Counted from the stretch's first letter, positions 30,096-39,475 are shown. The stretch: 64,000 nt of DNA from CAZMHL01 sp045605445 (GCA_045605445.1 JAZUPZ010000046.1:14585-78584), one strand, 5' to 3'. Notes: a model not told the origin generated them from the letters alone. Numbers and translations: made by a program.

Positions 30096-30773
30096 ATGAT
30101 TAAAAATTCAATTAAAGCCCTTACAAAATTCGAGTGGGCGTTGTGGCTGCTTTCGGTTCTTGCAATTGCTTATTCTTCTTTTCCGTCAGGAGGAAGCTTT
30201 CTTTCCGTTTCCTCTTCCCTTATTGGCGTAACGGCGCTTATTTTTGTTGCAAAGGGAATGGTACTCGGGCAGATTTTAACAGTGGTTTTTGCCGTTTTTT
30301 ACGGGTGTATTTCCCTTCGTTTTAAGTATTACGGCGAAATGATAACCTATCTGGGTATGACGGCTCCCATGGCAATAGTTTCAATTGTCTCCTGGCTTAA
30401 AAACCCCTATGGAAATACAGGCGAGGTAAAGGTTGCAAAAATGACTCCGAAAAAATTTCTTGTTATGATTGTGCTTACGGTTATAACAACGGTTGTTTTT
30501 TACTTTATTTTAAGGGCGCTGGGCAATGCAAACCTTTTTACGTCAACCATTTCCGTAACAACAAGTTTTCTTGCTTCTTATATGACCTTTTTAAGAGTTC
30601 CCTACTATGCCCTCGGCTATGCGGCAAACGATATTGTTTTAATAGTTCTCTGGGTTTTCGCTTCGTTGATAAACATATCCTGCCTGCCAATGGTGGTATG
30701 CTTTGTAATGTTTTTTGCAAATGATATGTACGGTTATTTTAACTGGAAAAAGATGCAGAAAAAACAGTCATAA
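30096..30773 (+). CDS. pnuC: PnuC-family nicotinamide riboside transporter
   Basis: 225 residues from ATG 30096 after GGAGG; the earlier in-frame start at 30060 lies in the leader hairpin. Seven hydrophobic helices are visible with the family's conserved SLRFKYYGEMITYLGM segment and a final WKKMQKKQ basic tail. PnuC carriers move nicotinamide riboside or related vitamins by facilitated diffusion. With nadD upstream this fits NAD precursor salvage, although thiamine and riboflavin variants exist. A terminator follows at 30808. Confidence 0.85.
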   Translation: MIKNSIKALTKFEWALWLLSVLAIAYSSFPSGGSFLSVSSSLIGVTALIFVAKGMVLGQILTVVFAVFYGCISLRFKYYGEMITYLGMTAPMAIVSIVSWLKNPYGNTGEVKVAKMTPKKFLVMIVLTVITTVVFYFILRALGNANLFTSTISVTTSFLASYMTFLRVPYYALGYAANDIVLIVLWVFASLINISCLPMVVCFVMFFANDMYGYFNWKKMQKKQS

Positions 30774-30806
30774 ATAATAGATAATAGATAATAAATAATA
30801 GAAATG
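30772..30806. repeat. AATAATAGATAATAG element fragment
   Basis: Tandem ATAATAGATAATAGATAATAA words immediately after pnuC, matching the arms of the elements at 23450 and 49500 but without their core. Confidence 0.6.
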
Positions 30807-30807
30807 G

Positions 30808-30845
30808 AAGAAACTCATACCTTTCGGAATGAGTTTCTTATTTTA
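30808..30845. terminator. Bidirectional terminator between pnuC and folD
   Basis: AAGAAACTCAT / ATGAGTTTCTT around a ten-base loop followed by ATTTTATG, between convergent genes. Confidence 0.75.
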
Positions 30846-30869
30846 TGCTATTAACTTAACAAAAGAAAA

Positions 30870-31724
30870 TTATTTGCTTTTGTTAACCTGAGCAGCCGTA
30901 ATGGTGTTTTTCATAAGCATTGCAATTGTCATAGGGCCAACGCCTCCGGGAACGGGGGTAATTGCTCCTGCAATTTCTTTAACGTTTTCGTAGTCAACGT
31001 CGCCGCAAAGCTTTCCGTTTTCGTCGCGGTTCATTCCAACGTCGATAACAACAGCACCTTCTTTAACCATATCGGCCGTTACAAATTTTGCTCTGCCCAC
31101 TGCGGCAACAAGAATGTCAGCTCTTTTGGTAACCTCTTTAAGGTTTTCGGTTTTTGAATGACAAACGGTAACAGTTCCGTTTTTGTGGAGAAGAAGCATA
31201 GCCTGAGGCTTGCCAACAATGTTGCTTCTGCCGATTACAACGCATTCCTTTCCGCAAACGTCAATTCCCGTTTCGGCAATAAGCTCCATAACGCCTGCAG
31301 GTGTGCAGGGGAGGTAGTCAAAGTCGCCAATCATAATTTTTCCAACGTTAACGGGATGAAAAGCGTCAACGTCTTTTAAATAAGAAATTCTGTTAAGAAC
31401 CTCTTTTTCGTCAATGTGCTTCGGAAGGGGAAGCTGAACTAAAATTCCCGAAATCTTTTTACTGTTGTTTAAAACGTCAATAAGCTCTAAAAGCTCTTCC
31501 TGGCTTGTTTCTGCCTCAAGAGCATATTCCTCCGAGTAAATTCCGCAGAACTCGCAGGCCTTCTTTTTGTTGTTAACGTAAACTCTTGAAGCGGGATCGT
31601 CGCCAACAATTATAACTGCAAGTCCGGGGTTAATGCCTTCCTTTTTTAGTGCCTCGCATTTTTCTTTCATTTCCTCTTTTATTCGAAGGGAAACTGCCTT
31701 TCCGTCTATTATCTTTGCTGCCAT
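30870..31724 (-). CDS. folD: Bifunctional methylenetetrahydrofolate dehydrogenase/cyclohydrolase
   Basis: 284 residues. The conserved signature YVNNKKKACEFCGI (Lys of the active site), QLPLPKHIDEKEVLNRI, the NADP-binding GRSNIVGKPQAMLL and the C-terminal PVPGGVGPMTIAML are all present. It interconverts methylene-, methenyl- and formyl-tetrahydrofolate in one-carbon metabolism. The start follows AAAGGAGG. Its first 95 bases overlap the 3' end of the ygiQ gene in another frame. Confidence 0.97.
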   Translation of the reverse strand: MAAKIIDGKAVSLRIKEEMKEKCEALKKEGINPGLAVIIVGDDPASRVYVNNKKKACEFCGIYSEEYALEAETSQEELLELIDVLNNSKKISGILVQLPLPKHIDEKEVLNRISYLKDVDAFHPVNVGKIMIGDFDYLPCTPAGVMELIAETGIDVCGKECVVIGRSNIVGKPQAMLLLHKNGTVTVCHSKTENLKEVTKRADILVAAVGRAKFVTADMVKEGAVVIDVGMNRDENGKLCGDVDYENVKEIAGAITPVPGGVGPMTIAMLMKNTITAAQVNKSK

Positions 31725-33531
31725 TTTTATTTCCTCCTTTTATTATCCTTGGTTTTATAAGACATTTCTCGCCAAAGCCTATAAGGTCTTCCCTTCCGGC
31801 TTTTATGAGAGCTTTTTTAACAATTTCGTAGTTTTCAGGGCGTCGGTACTGAAGAAGAGCCCTCTGCATTTTCTTTTCCTCGTATGTTTTCGGAACGTAA
31901 ACCTTTTCCATTGTTCTCGGGTCAAGCTCCGTGTAAAACATTGTGGTAGACATAGTTCCCGGAGTAGGATAAAAATCCTGAACCTGTTCGGGAGTGTAGC
32001 GAATGTCCCGTAAATATTCCGCAAGCATAACGGCGTCCTTAAGGGTTGAGCCGGGATGACTTGACATAAGATAGGGCACAATATACTGCTCCTTGCCAAG
32101 CTCCTTGCATATTTTAAAATATTTGTCGGTAAATTTTTCGTAAACCGCCTTTGAAGGCTTGCCCATATATTTTAAAACGTTGTCGGAAATATGCTCGGGA
32201 GCAACCTTAAGCTGCCCGCTTACGTGATGCTCACAAAGCTGCCTGAAAAAGCTGTCATCCTTGTCGTTTATCAGATAGTCGTAACGAATTCCAGAGCGCA
32301 CAAAAACCTTTTTAACCTTGGGAAGATTCCGTATTTCGTTTAAAATGTGAGCATATTCTTTATGGTCAATTTCAAGATTTTTACAGGGTGTCGGGAAAAG
32401 GCATTGCTTTTTGGTGCAGGCGCCCACCTCGTTTTGCTTTTTGCAGGAGGGCTTCCTGAAGTTTGCGGTAGGCCCGCCAACATCGTGAATATATCCCTTA
32501 AAATCAGGCTCCCATACAAGCCTTTTGGCTTCTTTTAAAATCGACTTTTCGCTTCTTGAGGTTATAATTCTGCCCTGATGAAAAGCAAGGGCGCAGAAAT
32601 TACAGTTTCCAAAGCATCCTCTTGAGGAGGTAATGCTGAATTTAACCTCTTCAATAGCAGGGATTCCCCCGTCCTTTTCATACATAGGGTGATAGGTTCC
32701 CACAAAAGGCAGGGAATAAGTTTTGTCCATCTCCTGGCGGGTAAGAGGCCTCATAGGTCTGTTTACCACAACAAATTTGTTGTGGTGCTTTTGTGCAATT
32801 GTTTTGGAAAGGTAAGGATTCTGGTTTTCATACTGAACCATAAAGGCTCTTGCATATTTTCTTTTGTCTTTTTTAACCTCTGCAAAGGTGCAGCATTCAA
32901 TGGCATCCTCGGGTTTAACGTCGCTTAAATAGCAGGTTCCGGGAACGTCGGTTATATCCTTTGCCCGTATTCCCTTTTTAAGGCGTTTTGCTATTTCCCT
33001 TGTCTGAATTTCTCCCATTCCGTAGGAAAGCAAATCGGCGCCCGAGTCAATTAAAATTGAATGGCGAACCTTGTTTTCCCAGTAATCGTAATGGGCAAAG
33101 CGGCGAAGAGAAGCTTCAATTCCGCCGATTATTACGTCAACCCCCGGGAATGCTTCTTTAATTTTGTTTGTATAAACAATTCCGGGACGGTCGGGGCGAA
33201 AGCCTGCCTTTCCTCCCGGAGAGTAGTGATCGTCGTTTCTTTTCTTTTTCGATGCGGTGTAGTGGCAAACCATAGAATCAATGTTTCCGGTGCTTACCAT
33301 AAAAGCATATTTCGGTCTGCCAAGCTTTTTGAAGTCGTCGGTAGTATGCCAGTCGGGCTGAGGAATTATGCCCACAGAAAAACCTTCGTCCTCCAGAACT
33401 CTTGCAATAATAGCGTGTCCAAAGGAAGAGTGGTCAACATATGCATCGGCAGAAACTATGATAAAATCAAGCTGTCCGATTCCTTTTTCCGTAACCTCCT
33501 GCATGGTGACAGGCAAAAAATTTCTGTCCAT
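31630..33531 (-). CDS. ygiQ: YgiQ-family radical SAM protein
   Basis: 633 residues. The cobalamin-independent UPF0313 N-domain (FLPVTMQEVTEKG) precedes a radical SAM core with CFGNCNFC (Cys-x3-Cys-x2-Cys, about 310-317) for the 4Fe-4S cluster, a second cysteine-rich insert (CKKQNEVGACTKKQC) and a final YRRPENYEIV region. The reaction is unknown. The family normally ends shortly after FGEKCLIKPR; here the frame continues about 32 residues of Lys/Arg-rich sequence into folD, so a stop codon seems to have been lost. folD's ribosome site lies within this extension. Confidence 0.9.
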   Translation of the reverse strand: MDRNFLPVTMQEVTEKGIGQLDFIIVSADAYVDHSSFGHAIIARVLEDEGFSVGIIPQPDWHTTDDFKKLGRPKYAFMVSTGNIDSMVCHYTASKKKRNDDHYSPGGKAGFRPDRPGIVYTNKIKEAFPGVDVIIGGIEASLRRFAHYDYWENKVRHSILIDSGADLLSYGMGEIQTREIAKRLKKGIRAKDITDVPGTCYLSDVKPEDAIECCTFAEVKKDKRKYARAFMVQYENQNPYLSKTIAQKHHNKFVVVNRPMRPLTRQEMDKTYSLPFVGTYHPMYEKDGGIPAIEEVKFSITSSRGCFGNCNFCALAFHQGRIITSRSEKSILKEAKRLVWEPDFKGYIHDVGGPTANFRKPSCKKQNEVGACTKKQCLFPTPCKNLEIDHKEYAHILNEIRNLPKVKKVFVRSGIRYDYLINDKDDSFFRQLCEHHVSGQLKVAPEHISDNVLKYMGKPSKAVYEKFTDKYFKICKELGKEQYIVPYLMSSHPGSTLKDAVMLAEYLRDIRYTPEQVQDFYPTPGTMSTTMFYTELDPRTMEKVYVPKTYEEKKMQRALLQYRRPENYEIVKKALIKAGREDLIGFGEKCLIKPRIIKGGNKNGSKDNRRKGSFPSNKRGNERKMRGTKKGRH

Positions 33532-33544
33532 TTAATCCTCTTTC

Positions 33545-33955
33545 TTATACAAGACTGTCAAGATAGTTTTGCAGAATATAAGCCGCAGCAACGGTGTCAA
33601 TAACGTTTTTGCGTTTTTCTCCGCGAACGTTCCTTTCGTTAAGGGTTCTTATGGCAGATACGGTTGTAAGCCTTTCGTCCCAGAAAATAACGGGAAGGTC
33701 GGTTTTTTCTTTAAGCATATCTGCAAATTTTTGGGTCGCTTCCCCCCGAAAGCCCAGAGAACCGTCCATATTTTTCGGAAGTCCGAGAATAATTTTCTCA
33801 GGCTGCTCCCTTTCAATTATTTCAAGTATCTGCTCAAGTGCGCCCTCGGGAGTTTTGTGCTTAACGGTGCCAAGTCCCTGGGCAGTTATTCCCAGAAGAT
33901 CCGATTTTGCAATTCCCGTGCGCCTTTCACCGTAGTCAATACCAAGTATTCTCAT
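33545..33955 (-). CDS. ruvX: Putative pre-16S rRNA nuclease / Holliday junction resolvase-like YqgF
   Basis: 136 residues. GIDYGERRTGIA (residues 4-15; Asp6) and WDERLTTV (about 97-104; Glu) together with a final Asp in KNVIDTVAAAYILQNYL give the RNase H-like active site of YqgF/RuvX, which trims the 5' end of 16S rRNA. The ATG overlaps the stop codon of the upstream glycosyltransferase-CsaB gene (ATGA), so it is translated from that message. Confidence 0.93.
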   Translation of the reverse strand: MRILGIDYGERRTGIAKSDLLGITAQGLGTVKHKTPEGALEQILEIIEREQPEKIILGLPKNMDGSLGFRGEATQKFADMLKEKTDLPVIFWDERLTTVSAIRTLNERNVRGEKRKNVIDTVAAAYILQNYLDSLV

Positions 33956-36168
33956 TTGTTTTTACCTTCTTTTATGAGCTTTGCGGCAATTTTGCCGTTT
34001 TCAAGGGAAAGCTCCTTAAGCTCTTTTATGCGGCTGTCAAGTGCCTCTGTAACCTTTTTATAGTTTGAGAAAATATCGTCAACCATCTGACAAACCTTTT
34101 CTTTTGACATAACCCTTATGTCAACGTTGTATTTCTGGTTAAGGTAGTTAAGATAAGCTTCCACTTTGGGGTCGTAAACAAGGCCTATTACGGGAACCGA
34201 CATATTTGCTCCGTACATAAGAATATGAAGTCTCATTCCTATAACAAGGCTGCTTCCCGAAGCAAGCGCAATAATGTCGTTAAAGCTGTATCTGTTTTTA
34301 ATAATATAGCCCTTGTTCTTCATTCCGAGGATACATTTTTCGCAAACCTCGTTGTCCTGAGGGGTCTGCATAGGAACAAAAACGGGAACAAGTCCGTATT
34401 TTTCGCAAATGTAGTCGCAAATGGAGGAAACCTCCCCTGCAATGTTAAAGTTTTTCCATTCTCTTACTGAAACAATGAAATAAGACTTTTTGGGAATATC
34501 CTCCAGGTCAAAAATTTCCGAAACTCTTTCTTTGGGAGAAGGAACAATGGAAACGGAAGGGTCGGAGGTTATTTTAATGTCCCCTCTGTCAACTCCCATA
34601 TCCTTTAAAACGTTAAGGGACATTTTTTCCCTTAAGGTAATAACGTCAACCTTTTTAAGAACCTCTGCCGCCTTTTTCTTGTTTTTTCTTTTAATAACCG
34701 GGCCTATTCCGTTGGCATAAAGCATTGTTTTAACGTTGTATTTAAAAGCAAGCTTAATAACCAGAAGATAATAAAGAAGCGACTTGGTTGAGGTTGCATC
34801 CTGAATAAGGCTTCCCCCGCCGTTTATAAGAAGAGAGGAATATTTAACGGCGTTTTTAACCTTGAAAATGTTGAAGCGGTTAACGGCGTCAACCCCGTAA
34901 ATTCTTTTTGTTTCAAGAGGCTTTCTTGAAAGAACAATAAATCTTGTGTCCTTTTTCTCTGCCCTAACCTCGTCGATAATTGCCGCAAGAAGAGCGTCGT
35001 CGCCGTTGTTCTGATGACCGTAATAGCCGGAAATAACGGCATCGTAATATCTGTTTCCGTTTTTAATAACGTCCTTGTAAACGCTCATATTGTCGGAAAC
35101 CATTCGTCTTACAGAGTAGTTCTGTTTAACAAATTCCCTGCCGTAGCTTCCGAGAGCCTTAAGCTCTTTTTCGTCCATTGACATAAGGGAAAGTAAATCC
35201 TCTTTTAAAATTTCAGCACTCGACATTCTGCAGCCTCTGCAGCAGAAGTTGGTTTCAATGCTTTCTTCAACCTTGTCCTCGTTGAAAATTCCGATATAGC
35301 CTTCGTTTCCTGCAATAATACAGGGAGCTTCAGCGCTCATTGCCTCAAGGGCAGACCTTGAAACGCCGACAAAAATATCGGAAAGGGCGGCAAACTTGTA
35401 AATGTCAGTTCTTGCACCTGCAAGGAAAACAAATTTTTCTCCCGCTCTTTCGTTGAGCCCTTCGGCTTTTCTCTTTATGTTTTCAAAATCGTCTCCGTCG
35501 CCTACAATTACAATTTCAATTTTTTCCTTGTTGTAAAGGTCCATGGCGCAGTCAAGCAAATGATGAGCCGCAAGGCTTCGGCTTTCGTCCATTCTGCTTA
35601 TATAAACAATTTTGCGTCTTTCCCTTGAAAGTCCGAATTCTTCGTAAAGGCTTTCTGTGTCAGCATCTTTTGAAAATTTGTCGGTGTTAATTCCGTTTAT
35701 GGTAACGGTAACATTCTGCGCGGCAATTTTGTAGTTGTCAAAAAGATATTGCTTTATATCCTCTGAAACCGCAACGGTTCTGTAACCCCAGTTGGTGAGA
35801 TATTTAACAATGCCTTTTGCATAGAAAACCCAGTGGGCTGTGGTAACGAAATTGAATTTCTTTATTTTGTGGAGAAGTCCGAGGATAAAGGAAGGTATTC
35901 TTGCATGACCGTGAACAACGTCGGGCTTTTCCTTTGAAATGGTACGGTTAAGAATAAAGAACGAGCGAAGCATATTCGTAATATTTTTGTTGTGAAGGGG
36001 AGCATGTATATGTCTTATATTGTGCTTTTTAAGCTCCTTTTCGTAAATTCCGCCGTTGGAGACAATAACAACGTCGCAGCCTGCCTGCTTAAGTCCAATG
36101 GCAAGCTCAAGAACGTGAGTTTCCGCGCCTCCTATTTCAAGTCCCATAAGAACAAGTAAAATTTTCAT
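33952..36168 (-). CDS. csaB: GT4 glycosyltransferase fused to CsaB polysaccharide pyruvyl transferase
   Basis: 738 residues from ATG 36168 (site AAAGGTG); an in-frame start at 36207 lacks support. Residues 1-375 are a GT-B glycosyltransferase: GGAETHVLELA near the start, VYISRMDESRSLAAHHLL in the donor-domain region and SRSALEAMSAEAP, the E-x7-E region of GT4. Residues 380-738 are a CsaB-type pyruvyltransferase: ISGYYGHQNNGDDALLAAI, LLINGGGSLIQDATS, LYANGIGP and GMRLHILMYGA. CsaB adds ketal pyruvate to the secondary wall polymer so SLH domains can bind; the fused GT probably makes the sugar that is modified. It would serve the SLH protein at 5.7 kb. Confidence 0.9.
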   Translation of the reverse strand: MKILLVLMGLEIGGAETHVLELAIGLKQAGCDVVIVSNGGIYEKELKKHNIRHIHAPLHNKNITNMLRSFFILNRTISKEKPDVVHGHARIPSFILGLLHKIKKFNFVTTAHWVFYAKGIVKYLTNWGYRTVAVSEDIKQYLFDNYKIAAQNVTVTINGINTDKFSKDADTESLYEEFGLSRERRKIVYISRMDESRSLAAHHLLDCAMDLYNKEKIEIVIVGDGDDFENIKRKAEGLNERAGEKFVFLAGARTDIYKFAALSDIFVGVSRSALEAMSAEAPCIIAGNEGYIGIFNEDKVEESIETNFCCRGCRMSSAEILKEDLLSLMSMDEKELKALGSYGREFVKQNYSVRRMVSDNMSVYKDVIKNGNRYYDAVISGYYGHQNNGDDALLAAIIDEVRAEKKDTRFIVLSRKPLETKRIYGVDAVNRFNIFKVKNAVKYSSLLINGGGSLIQDATSTKSLLYYLLVIKLAFKYNVKTMLYANGIGPVIKRKNKKKAAEVLKKVDVITLREKMSLNVLKDMGVDRGDIKITSDPSVSIVPSPKERVSEIFDLEDIPKKSYFIVSVREWKNFNIAGEVSSICDYICEKYGLVPVFVPMQTPQDNEVCEKCILGMKNKGYIIKNRYSFNDIIALASGSSLVIGMRLHILMYGANMSVPVIGLVYDPKVEAYLNYLNQKYNVDIRVMSKEKVCQMVDDIFSNYKKVTEALDSRIKELKELSLENGKIAAKLIKEGKNK

Positions 36169-36325
36169 TATTCCGCACCTTTCTCTTTTTGTAGGTATCT
36201 TATACATTTTAACATATATTCACAAATTAAACAATATTATTTATTTACTTTTTAAGGAGATAGATGTATAATTTTAAGAGAAATCTTAAAAAACAGCTCA
36301 GGTGAAAGGCAAGGTGACATCTTAA

Positions 36326-38935
36326 ATGAGAAAAATTTTTATATCGGTACTTTTATCGGTTTTTATAAGCCTTCCCGTTCTGGGAGAAACAATTTATGAA
36401 ACAAAAACAACCCTCCCTGTTGCAGCAGGTATAACAAGAACAACCATAAGGCGTTTTGCAACAGAGGGCTTTCAGTATATAAATGTGGTTGAGGCAAATC
36501 TTGCAAACAAATTTGTTTCAGCCGATATAGTTCTGCCCGAAAAGGGAATTTCCGCTCTGGAATCTCCCCTTTCCATGGCAAATAAAAATAATACCTCGGT
36601 GTTGATTAACGGCGACTTTTTTGCAAGTAACAGCTCGGGAGGCTCTCCCGTTGGTGCCGTTGTGAAGGAAGGAGAGGTTCTTTCAACCTCCGGCGGAGAT
36701 AAAATGGCATCCTTTGGAATTTTCGACGGCGTTCCCGTTACCGATTATTTCGAGGTAACCGCAAAAATAACCGCAGAAAACGGGAAAAGCGTTGATATAA
36801 GGCATATAAATAAATACGACCCTCTCGATGCGGTTTGTCTTTATACCGGCGATTTCTACAAAACCACTCCCGGAGCGGTGAATAACATATGGGAGGTTCT
36901 GGTGGTAAACGGGGTAATTGAGCAGATAAACAACAACGGCGAAAGCGTTGAAATCCCCGAAAATGGCTACGTTTTAAGAAGCCTTCCCGAATATAATTCC
37001 TTTGTGCCCGACAATCTGAAGGTTGGCGAAAAGCTTAAGCTTGAAATTTCCACCTCCTTTGACCTTGAAAAGGCGGAAATGCTTATAGGAGGAGGAACGC
37101 TTCTTGTTAAAAACGGCGAGAAGGCGGAAATAACCCATAATGTTTCCGGAAATAACCCAAGAACGGCTCTGGGAACAGATAAAACAGGTAAAAAGCTTTA
37201 TCTTATAACCGTTGACGGAAGAAATAATTATTCTGCTGGAATGACTCTTTCTGCTCTGGCAGACTTTATGCTTGAATACGGAATATATAACGGAATAAAT
37301 TTTGACGGCGGCGGTTCAACGGCAATGGTTGTAAAGGATTTTACAACCTCGCAACAGAGCCCGGTTCACTCTATGGCAGACTCTTCTTATCTGCGACCTG
37401 TTACCAACGGCCTCGGAATTTATTCAACTGCCCCAAAGGGCAGGGCAAAAAGCTTTGAAATAAAGGGAGATAATGCTTTTGCAGGACTTACTGCAGATTT
37501 TGAGGTTGTAAACGTAAAGGATCAGTACGGTAATCCGAGCGACGGAAAGGTAACTCCCGTTTATTCGGTTGACAGCCGCTTCGGTTATTTTGAAGGAAAT
37601 ACTCTTTATGCGGCAAAAAGCGGAAATAATGTGGAAATAAAAGCAACCTTTAACGGCTTTACCGCAAAGACTTATATAGACATATGTCCCCTCGACAGAA
37701 TCGAGCCTGTTCCAAGTCATTTCCCTGAGAATGCCGAGCTTCCCGACTTTAAGGTTTTCGGCTACACAAAAGAAGGCGAAAAGCTTCTTCTTAATGAAAG
37801 AGACGTTTCTGTTAAGGGTAACAGAGTTGTTGCGGGAGGAAAAGAAGCAAAGCTTATTTTCAGTAATATAGTTGAAATTTTTTCATCAGACTTTAAAACG
37901 GAGGGATATCCCAAGGATAAGGTTACCGTTTCGGGGAAATATGACCGAAACGTAACTCTCGACGGTAACGGCTCCTTTAAGCTTACCTTTGATTTTACTG
38001 ACAGTGATAAAGCGGCAAAGGCGGCATATGTAACTGTTAACAAAGACCTTAACGGCGAAAAATACGGACTTCTTGCCGTATATTCGGGAGAAAACCGCCA
38101 GTGGCTCCGCGGGGAATTTGCCGATTCGGAGGGCAACGTTTTAAGAGCGGACATCTGCCCAGATATGGACTTTACCGGCTGGAAGCTTATTCCTTTTGAA
38201 ATTCCCGAAAATGCGGTTAAGCTTACAAGAATTTATCTTGTTCAGAATATGTATGAAAACAGAAACCGCGGCTCGGTATATTTCGATTCTCTTTCTTTGT
38301 CGGATACCCTTCCCGAAGGCCTTGAAATAAAGGAAAATCAGGCTCAGCTTTCTGAGGAAAAGGGAAATTCCCACTTTACGGTTTTCGCAGGAGTGTCCCC
38401 TGTCAGAAACCTTCTTTCCTCATCTTTGAAAACAAAGCTTGAGGAGGCTCTTTCGGAAGAAAATGCGAAGTATAATTTTTCTCTTGAAGGGGTAACTTTT
38501 GATAAGGTTGAAGAAATAACAATAAAAAGCCATTCTTCTTTTACCGATGAAAAGGCAATTTATATAAATCTTGATAATTCCGGCGGCTATATTTCAAATG
38601 CCCAGTTTGTAAAGTTTAAAAATGACCTTACAAAAGAAAGAAAAAACGTTTTTGTATTTTTAAATGAAGAGCTTAATCTTATGACCTCGGCAGAGGAAAA
38701 GGATATTTTCCTTAAAATGCTCAGCGGGGCGGCGGAAAACAAAAATGTTTTTGTGTTCTTCCCTGCGGAGAATAACAGAGTTTATACTGAAAATAACGTT
38801 ACCTTTGTAACCGTTTCGGGAATTAAAAATTCCTCTGCAAAGGGCGTGATTTATTATCCTGAGGATTTCGGTTATTATACTGTTGAAATGTCTGATAAAC
38901 CTCAAATCTTTTTTAAATCTATTTTTACGGAGTGA
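36326..38935 (+). CDS. Secreted phosphodiester glycosidase (NAGPA-domain) protein
   Basis: 869 residues with a signal peptide (1-20). The NAGPA domain (about 70-375) shows INGDFF, NPRTALGTDKTG, LITVDGR and NFDGGGSTAM, the active-site segments of the uncovering-enzyme family that cleaves GlcNAc-phosphodiesters. An Ig-like segment (about 375-470), a probable carbohydrate-binding beta-sandwich (about 520-670) and a C-terminal phosphoesterase-like remnant (about 690-869, repeating VFVFLNEE and NVFVFFPAENN) follow. No SLH domain or sortase motif is seen. A likely role is trimming glycan phosphodiesters in walls or host glycans. The stop overlaps the next gene's ribosome site. Confidence 0.85.
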   Translation: MRKIFISVLLSVFISLPVLGETIYETKTTLPVAAGITRTTIRRFATEGFQYINVVEANLANKFVSADIVLPEKGISALESPLSMANKNNTSVLINGDFFASNSSGGSPVGAVVKEGEVLSTSGGDKMASFGIFDGVPVTDYFEVTAKITAENGKSVDIRHINKYDPLDAVCLYTGDFYKTTPGAVNNIWEVLVVNGVIEQINNNGESVEIPENGYVLRSLPEYNSFVPDNLKVGEKLKLEISTSFDLEKAEMLIGGGTLLVKNGEKAEITHNVSGNNPRTALGTDKTGKKLYLITVDGRNNYSAGMTLSALADFMLEYGIYNGINFDGGGSTAMVVKDFTTSQQSPVHSMADSSYLRPVTNGLGIYSTAPKGRAKSFEIKGDNAFAGLTADFEVVNVKDQYGNPSDGKVTPVYSVDSRFGYFEGNTLYAAKSGNNVEIKATFNGFTAKTYIDICPLDRIEPVPSHFPENAELPDFKVFGYTKEGEKLLLNERDVSVKGNRVVAGGKEAKLIFSNIVEIFSSDFKTEGYPKDKVTVSGKYDRNVTLDGNGSFKLTFDFTDSDKAAKAAYVTVNKDLNGEKYGLLAVYSGENRQWLRGEFADSEGNVLRADICPDMDFTGWKLIPFEIPENAVKLTRIYLVQNMYENRNRGSVYFDSLSLSDTLPEGLEIKENQAQLSEEKGNSHFTVFAGVSPVRNLLSSSLKTKLEEALSEENAKYNFSLEGVTFDKVEEITIKSHSSFTDEKAIYINLDNSGGYISNAQFVKFKNDLTKERKNVFVFLNEELNLMTSAEEKDIFLKMLSGAAENKNVFVFFPAENNRVYTENNVTFVTVSGIKNSSAKGVIYYPEDFGYYTVEMSDKPQIFFKSIFTE

Positions 38936-38940
38936 TGAAA

Positions 38941-39450
38941 ATGAGTAAAAACATAAGAAAAATTGTAGTTGCGGCGCTCCTTGCCGCAATGACAACGGTT
39001 GCAACCTGCATAATGATCCCCTGCCCTGTGGGCTACATAAATTTAGGGGATGTGGCAGTGCTTCTTGCCGGATGGATAGCAGGACCCGTTTACGGCTTTC
39101 TTGCGGCAGCGGTGGGCTCTGCAGTGACCGACGTACTTCTCGGTTATGCAGCCTATGCTCCTGCAAGCTTTGTAATAAAAGGACTTGTTGCGCTTGTGGC
39201 TTATTTTGTTCACAGAAAAATCCGCAATATGTACGGAAGAGTTCTTTCTGCCTTTCTTGGTGAAGCAGTTATGGTTGCGGGATATTTTGTTTACGAAAGT
39301 ATCGCGCTGGGGATGGGCATGGGAGCAATTGCGGCTGTGGGCTTTAATTCGGTTCAGGGAACGGTTGCTCTTATAGCGGCTTCTCTGCTATTTTCTGCTG
39401 CGGAGAAAAACAGTTATATTTCAAAGGAAGCAGCAGTCTTCAGAAATTGA
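38941..39450 (+). CDS. ECF transporter S component, riboflavin-transporter-like
   Basis: 169 residues. The start at 38941 is chosen because GGAG ends eight bases before it; in-frame starts at 38932 and 38935 are too close to that site. Five to six helices carry VGYINLGDVAVLLAGWIAGP and GAAVGSAVTDVL-type segments (seen here as AAVGSAVTDVLLGY), typical of PF07155 ECF substrate-binding proteins. The family binds riboflavin or other vitamins; specificity is open. Coupling to the secreted NAGPA gene is unexpected and suggests that the ligand could be released by that hydrolase, an inference only. Confidence 0.85.
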   Translation: MSKNIRKIVVAALLAAMTTVATCIMIPCPVGYINLGDVAVLLAGWIAGPVYGFLAAAVGSAVTDVLLGYAAYAPASFVIKGLVALVAYFVHRKIRNMYGRVLSAFLGEAVMVAGYFVYESIALGMGMGAIAAVGFNSVQGTVALIAASLLFSAAEKNSYISKEAAVFRN

Positions 39451-39475
39451 CAAATTTCGCCTTTTGTGATATAGT
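39447..39475 (+). promoter_or_regulatory. Sigma-A promoter for the acyl-CoA ligase
   Basis: TTGACA (39447-39452), 17-base spacer ending TTGTGA, TATAGT (39470-39475). The -35 overlaps the stop codon of the ECF gene. Confidence 0.8.

Noticed and set aside
33061..33603. 180-codon plus-strand frame opposite ygiQ
   Set aside because: It overlaps the radical SAM gene and crosses into ruvX; no recognisable domain or start signal.
38660..39166. 168-codon minus-strand frame opposite the NAGPA and ECF genes
   Set aside because: It crosses two genes with strong domain evidence, with Arg/Leu/Gln-rich composition typical of an antisense frame.
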